This document shows, one piece after another, positions 62,287-64,000 of a DNA stretch of 64,000 bases. A model generated the notes under the pieces. That model saw only the letters and a program-made list of their open reading frames with translations, was not told where the DNA came from and did not search any database. A program made the position numbers and the translations under genes. Positions within the stretch are counted from its first letter, which is position 1, and each line of letters opens with the position of its first letter. The stretch spans positions 10,981,133-11,045,132 of the forward strand of contig OZ037769.1 of assembly GCA_964035545.1 (NCBI GenBank), in the 5' to 3' direction. This DNA is from Bugula neritina (Eukaryota; Bryozoa; Gymnolaemata; Cheilostomatida; Bugulidae).

Positions 62287-63561
62287 TTATATAACTTTTA
62301 AATTGTTTCCATCGGAACTGAGAGACATAGTTTTATCCGATAGAATTAGCGCGTAAGCTTGAGTATCAGCCGGCACGTTTTGACTAAACTGAACTCTTAA
62401 TTGAATATCGGCTACGCTACTTTTAAGAGCTTCGCTTTGCTTACTAACGTCTATTACGAACAAAGCGTAAAGATCTTTATATTCCGAAGGTAATACGTTT
62501 GAATAAGCGATTAGCTCGTTTATACCGTAATATTCTCCGCAAAACTTAGAAGCGTCTCCGTACACTCTACTAAACTTCATTTTAGCGAAATCTATATCGT
62601 AATCAACTTCGGGATACCGCTCACTGTTTAGCATCGCGTATATACTTTTAACGTTAACGTGATCGAATACGGCCGGATTAGTCGTTTGACTTTCAGTCTT
62701 ATCCGTTTGAAAACCTACAATAATATATTTAGGTTTTTCGGTATCTCCTCTAGAACCCAAACGCCACGTAAAGTTAGTAGTTTGCGGCACCGCGATACTA
62801 TCACACCATCTAGATCTATAAATTAGGGGTAGTTGCGCCTTACTCTCTATAATTTTATAGAGTTTATGCTTCATTTCAAAACTAGGCGTTACGTGAGGCA
62901 TCCACCACGATACTTTATTCAACGTTATTTTTCCCGCGTCTACGCCGTTAGCTCTATAAATAGCGTTATCGTTAGTATCGCGTACTAGCGTTAGTTGATG
63001 TTTTATACCGTATAATACTTTTTCGTAATCATCGGCGAATCCGAACAAATGTCTGAGATCCACTTTAATACTAAAAGTACCTTTAGGATCCGGCTTTTGT
63101 ATAATATAAATTTGACGCGCGTTAAAACCTAAATTAGCGGCGGCAGCGGCTGCGGTAGTATCTTTTGACCACAACTGATTAAGACCTCTCGACTTACCGT
63201 AGTCGTCGGGATAAGTTAATAAACCCATCATGGTCGAAGCGTGTCCGGGATTATTTATATATTCCAAGTCGTGTCCGTCGAGTTGATATCTAATACTTTT
63301 AAACAAATAAGCCATACCGTTATTCGTTAACGTTACTAAGTCGGCGTCGGCGTAAGCGGTTCCGTCATTTTTCGTTAAACGTCCTTCGATAATTAAATAA
63401 CTTTTACTCGGCTGAACGTACAAATCTTGTTGATTAATAACTATTCTAATTTCACTGGGAGTATTTAAATTCGTTCCCGTTACGGGTTCGTATTCGTGTA
63501 CCTGATCGCGCTCTACGCTCGTATCGAGTACAATTTTTTGTGTAATGTTCAGAGAATCCAT
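62287..63561 (-). CDS. Viral major capsid protein, double jelly-roll (hexon-like) type (424 aa)
   Basis: Forms the icosahedral shell by analogy with Polinton/adintovirus hexons. Characteristic stretch at residues about 86-103: NGMAYLFKSIRYQLDGHD. Others are SKSYLIIEGRLTK (about 53-65), LRHLFGFADDYEKVLYGIKH and KHKLYKIIESKAQLPLIYR. Contains a run of alanines near residues 137-142 encoded by GCG/GCC-rich codons. Uninterrupted, starts in TATAATAAATG. Shorter than many hexons of the group (often 500 or more). Confidence 0.85.
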   Translation of the reverse strand: MDSLNITQKIVLDTSVERDQVHEYEPVTGTNLNTPSEIRIVINQQDLYVQPSKSYLIIEGRLTKNDGTAYADADLVTLTNNGMAYLFKSIRYQLDGHDLEYINNPGHASTMMGLLTYPDDYGKSRGLNQLWSKDTTAAAAAANLGFNARQIYIIQKPDPKGTFSIKVDLRHLFGFADDYEKVLYGIKHQLTLVRDTNDNAIYRANGVDAGKITLNKVSWWMPHVTPSFEMKHKLYKIIESKAQLPLIYRSRWCDSIAVPQTTNFTWRLGSRGDTEKPKYIIVGFQTDKTESQTTNPAVFDHVNVKSIYAMLNSERYPEVDYDIDFAKMKFSRVYGDASKFCGEYYGINELIAYSNVLPSEYKDLYALFVIDVSKQSEALKSSVADIQLRVQFSQNVPADTQAYALILSDKTMSLSSDGNNLKVI

Positions 63562-63582
63562 TTATTATAGTAAAATAATTTC

Positions 63583-63894
63583 TTAATAAGCTATAGCTTG
63601 TCCGCTTCCTTCTAAAATATTACTTATATTATTATTGTTTAATATATTTTTAGTTTGATTAAGCTTTTGTAGTATAGCTTGACTTTTAGCGTTTAACTTT
63701 TTTTGTCTTCTTTTTTTAATCGCGTTAACAATTTTTTCACCGGCCGCGGTACCCGCTTTAGCTATAGCCTTTTTACCTAATTCTCTTACGCTGGAATTAC
63801 TAGCTATTTTAGTTACTACATTCCTAATGGTATCAAATATTCCACCACCGGCGTAGTGTTTTTGTAATCGTTGTCTTTTATCGTAAACGTACAT
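63583..63894 (-). CDS. Viral basic core/condensing-like protein (103 aa)
   Basis: N-terminal MYVYDKRQRLQKHYAGGGIF, then an amphipathic helix (DTIRNVVTKIASN), then a strongly basic segment (NAIKKRRQKKLNAKS, residues about 58-72) and an Asn-rich tail. Small basic proteins next to MCP are typical DNA-condensing or capsid-lining proteins in this group. No database check was possible. Starts in TATAATAAATG. Confidence 0.65.
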   Translation of the reverse strand: MYVYDKRQRLQKHYAGGGIFDTIRNVVTKIASNSSVRELGKKAIAKAGTAAGEKIVNAIKKRRQKKLNAKSQAILQKLNQTKNILNNNNISNILEGSGQAIAY

Positions 63895-63897
63895 TTA

Positions 63898-64000
63898 TTA
63901 TACGAGAATACTTTTATAATAGTCACGAGTAATAATTTTCATTCTAAGTAATTCGTCTAATATAGACACAATTTCGTTTCGTACTCCCGTATTTCCGGCT
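63898..64000 (-). CDS. C-terminal fragment of an unidentified viral gene (runs off the edge)
   Basis: Open frame from the right edge to a TAA at 63898-63900: 33 residues ending KIITRDYYKSILV, preceded by a helical VRNEIVSILDELLRM. The stop is placed inside the next gene's TATAATAAATG. Too short to identify. Confidence 0.6.
   Translation of the reverse strand, partial: AGNTGVRNEIVSILDELLRMKIITRDYYKSILV

Larger units (their letters stand above)
54527..63903. promoter_or_regulatory. Start-codon-embedded AT motif, TAT(A)ATAAATG, at the viral genes
   Basis: Starts with TATATAAATG: 55571, 55985, 59637, 60926, 61515 and 62286 (minus), and 59986 (plus). TATAATAAATG: 63561 and 63894. CTATAAATG at 55062 and TTATAAATG at 54529. 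The 75-codon gene has TTATAATATG. The motif sits directly on the ATG even when it falls within the upstream gene's coding sequence. It therefore looks like a gene-specific promoter or initiator, similar in form to the TAAATG late promoters of poxviruses. Confidence 0.75.
53770..64000. mobile_element. Endogenous adintovirus/Polinton-like viral element (left end; runs off the window)
   Basis: A gene-dense block of at least 10.2 kb with long intact ORFs, no introns, almost no spacers and overlapping genes, unlike the intron-rich host flank. Hallmark genes: family B DNA polymerase, adenain-like protease, double-jelly-roll-type major capsid protein and probable penton. That combination defines the Polinton/adintovirus group. 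CpG is frequent (six in 62881-62940) where the host has almost none (one in 49021-49260). Ordering on minus from the right edge: unknown, basic core-like, MCP, penton-like, pX/pVI-like, orphan, [plus-strand membrane protein], small orphan, PolB, protease, three paralogues. No ATPase or integrase within the window. Confidence 0.85.

Overview
The window is AT-rich genomic DNA of an invertebrate animal. Intron-containing metazoan housekeeping genes (phosphoserine phosphatase, coatomer epsilon, a six-EF-hand calbindin, an LPCAT-type acyltransferase) sit among minisatellites, a tRNA-derived SINE family, DNA transposons and a BEL/Pao retroelement. A lophotrochozoan-like animal would fit, but nothing here fixes the phylum. 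Host sequence is poor in CpG.

Layout. 1-2.3 kb: AT-rich, no gene seen. 2.3-19.1 kb: a composite mobile unit of about 17 kb. Two arrays of a ~98-bp repeat lie in opposite orientation (about 18 copies on the left, about 60 on the right). They enclose two outward-facing, intact, spliced genes: a KDZ-type transposase (minus) and a 474-residue DUF3987-like P-loop protein (plus). A hAT MITE and a BEL/Pao remnant with head-to-head LTRs have inserted between them. 19.5-21.9 kb: a decayed pogo/Tigger-like transposon. 22.7-27.1 kb: phosphoserine phosphatase (plus), with two large intronic minisatellites. 28.5-36.8 kb: calbindin-like gene (minus, nine coding exons), with a three-layer transposon nest in one intron. 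39.1-43.4 kb: coatomer epsilon (minus, eight exons). 45.5-47.3 kb: small HMG-box-like basic protein (minus). 48.2 kb: tRNA-like sequence. 49.1-53.0 kb: LPCAT-like acyltransferase (minus), whose 5' exons are not found.

53.77-64.0 kb (running off the right edge): an uninterrupted, CpG-rich viral element of the adintovirus/Polinton type. It has a SAP-HNH-type B DNA polymerase, an adenain-like protease, a double-jelly-roll-type major capsid protein, a probable penton, two small core/membrane-active-like proteins, three tandem paralogues of unknown function and several orphans. Nearly every gene begins in the context TAT(A)ATAAATG, which resembles the late promoter of large cytoplasmic DNA viruses and suggests one regulatory scheme for all genes. 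A ~100-bp hairpin lies at its left edge. Packaging ATPase and integrase are not in the window and may lie to the right.

The two items most worth following are the viral element with its start-codon-embedded promoter motif and tandem paralogues, and the KDZ plus DUF3987 transposon with satellite-built inverted ends.
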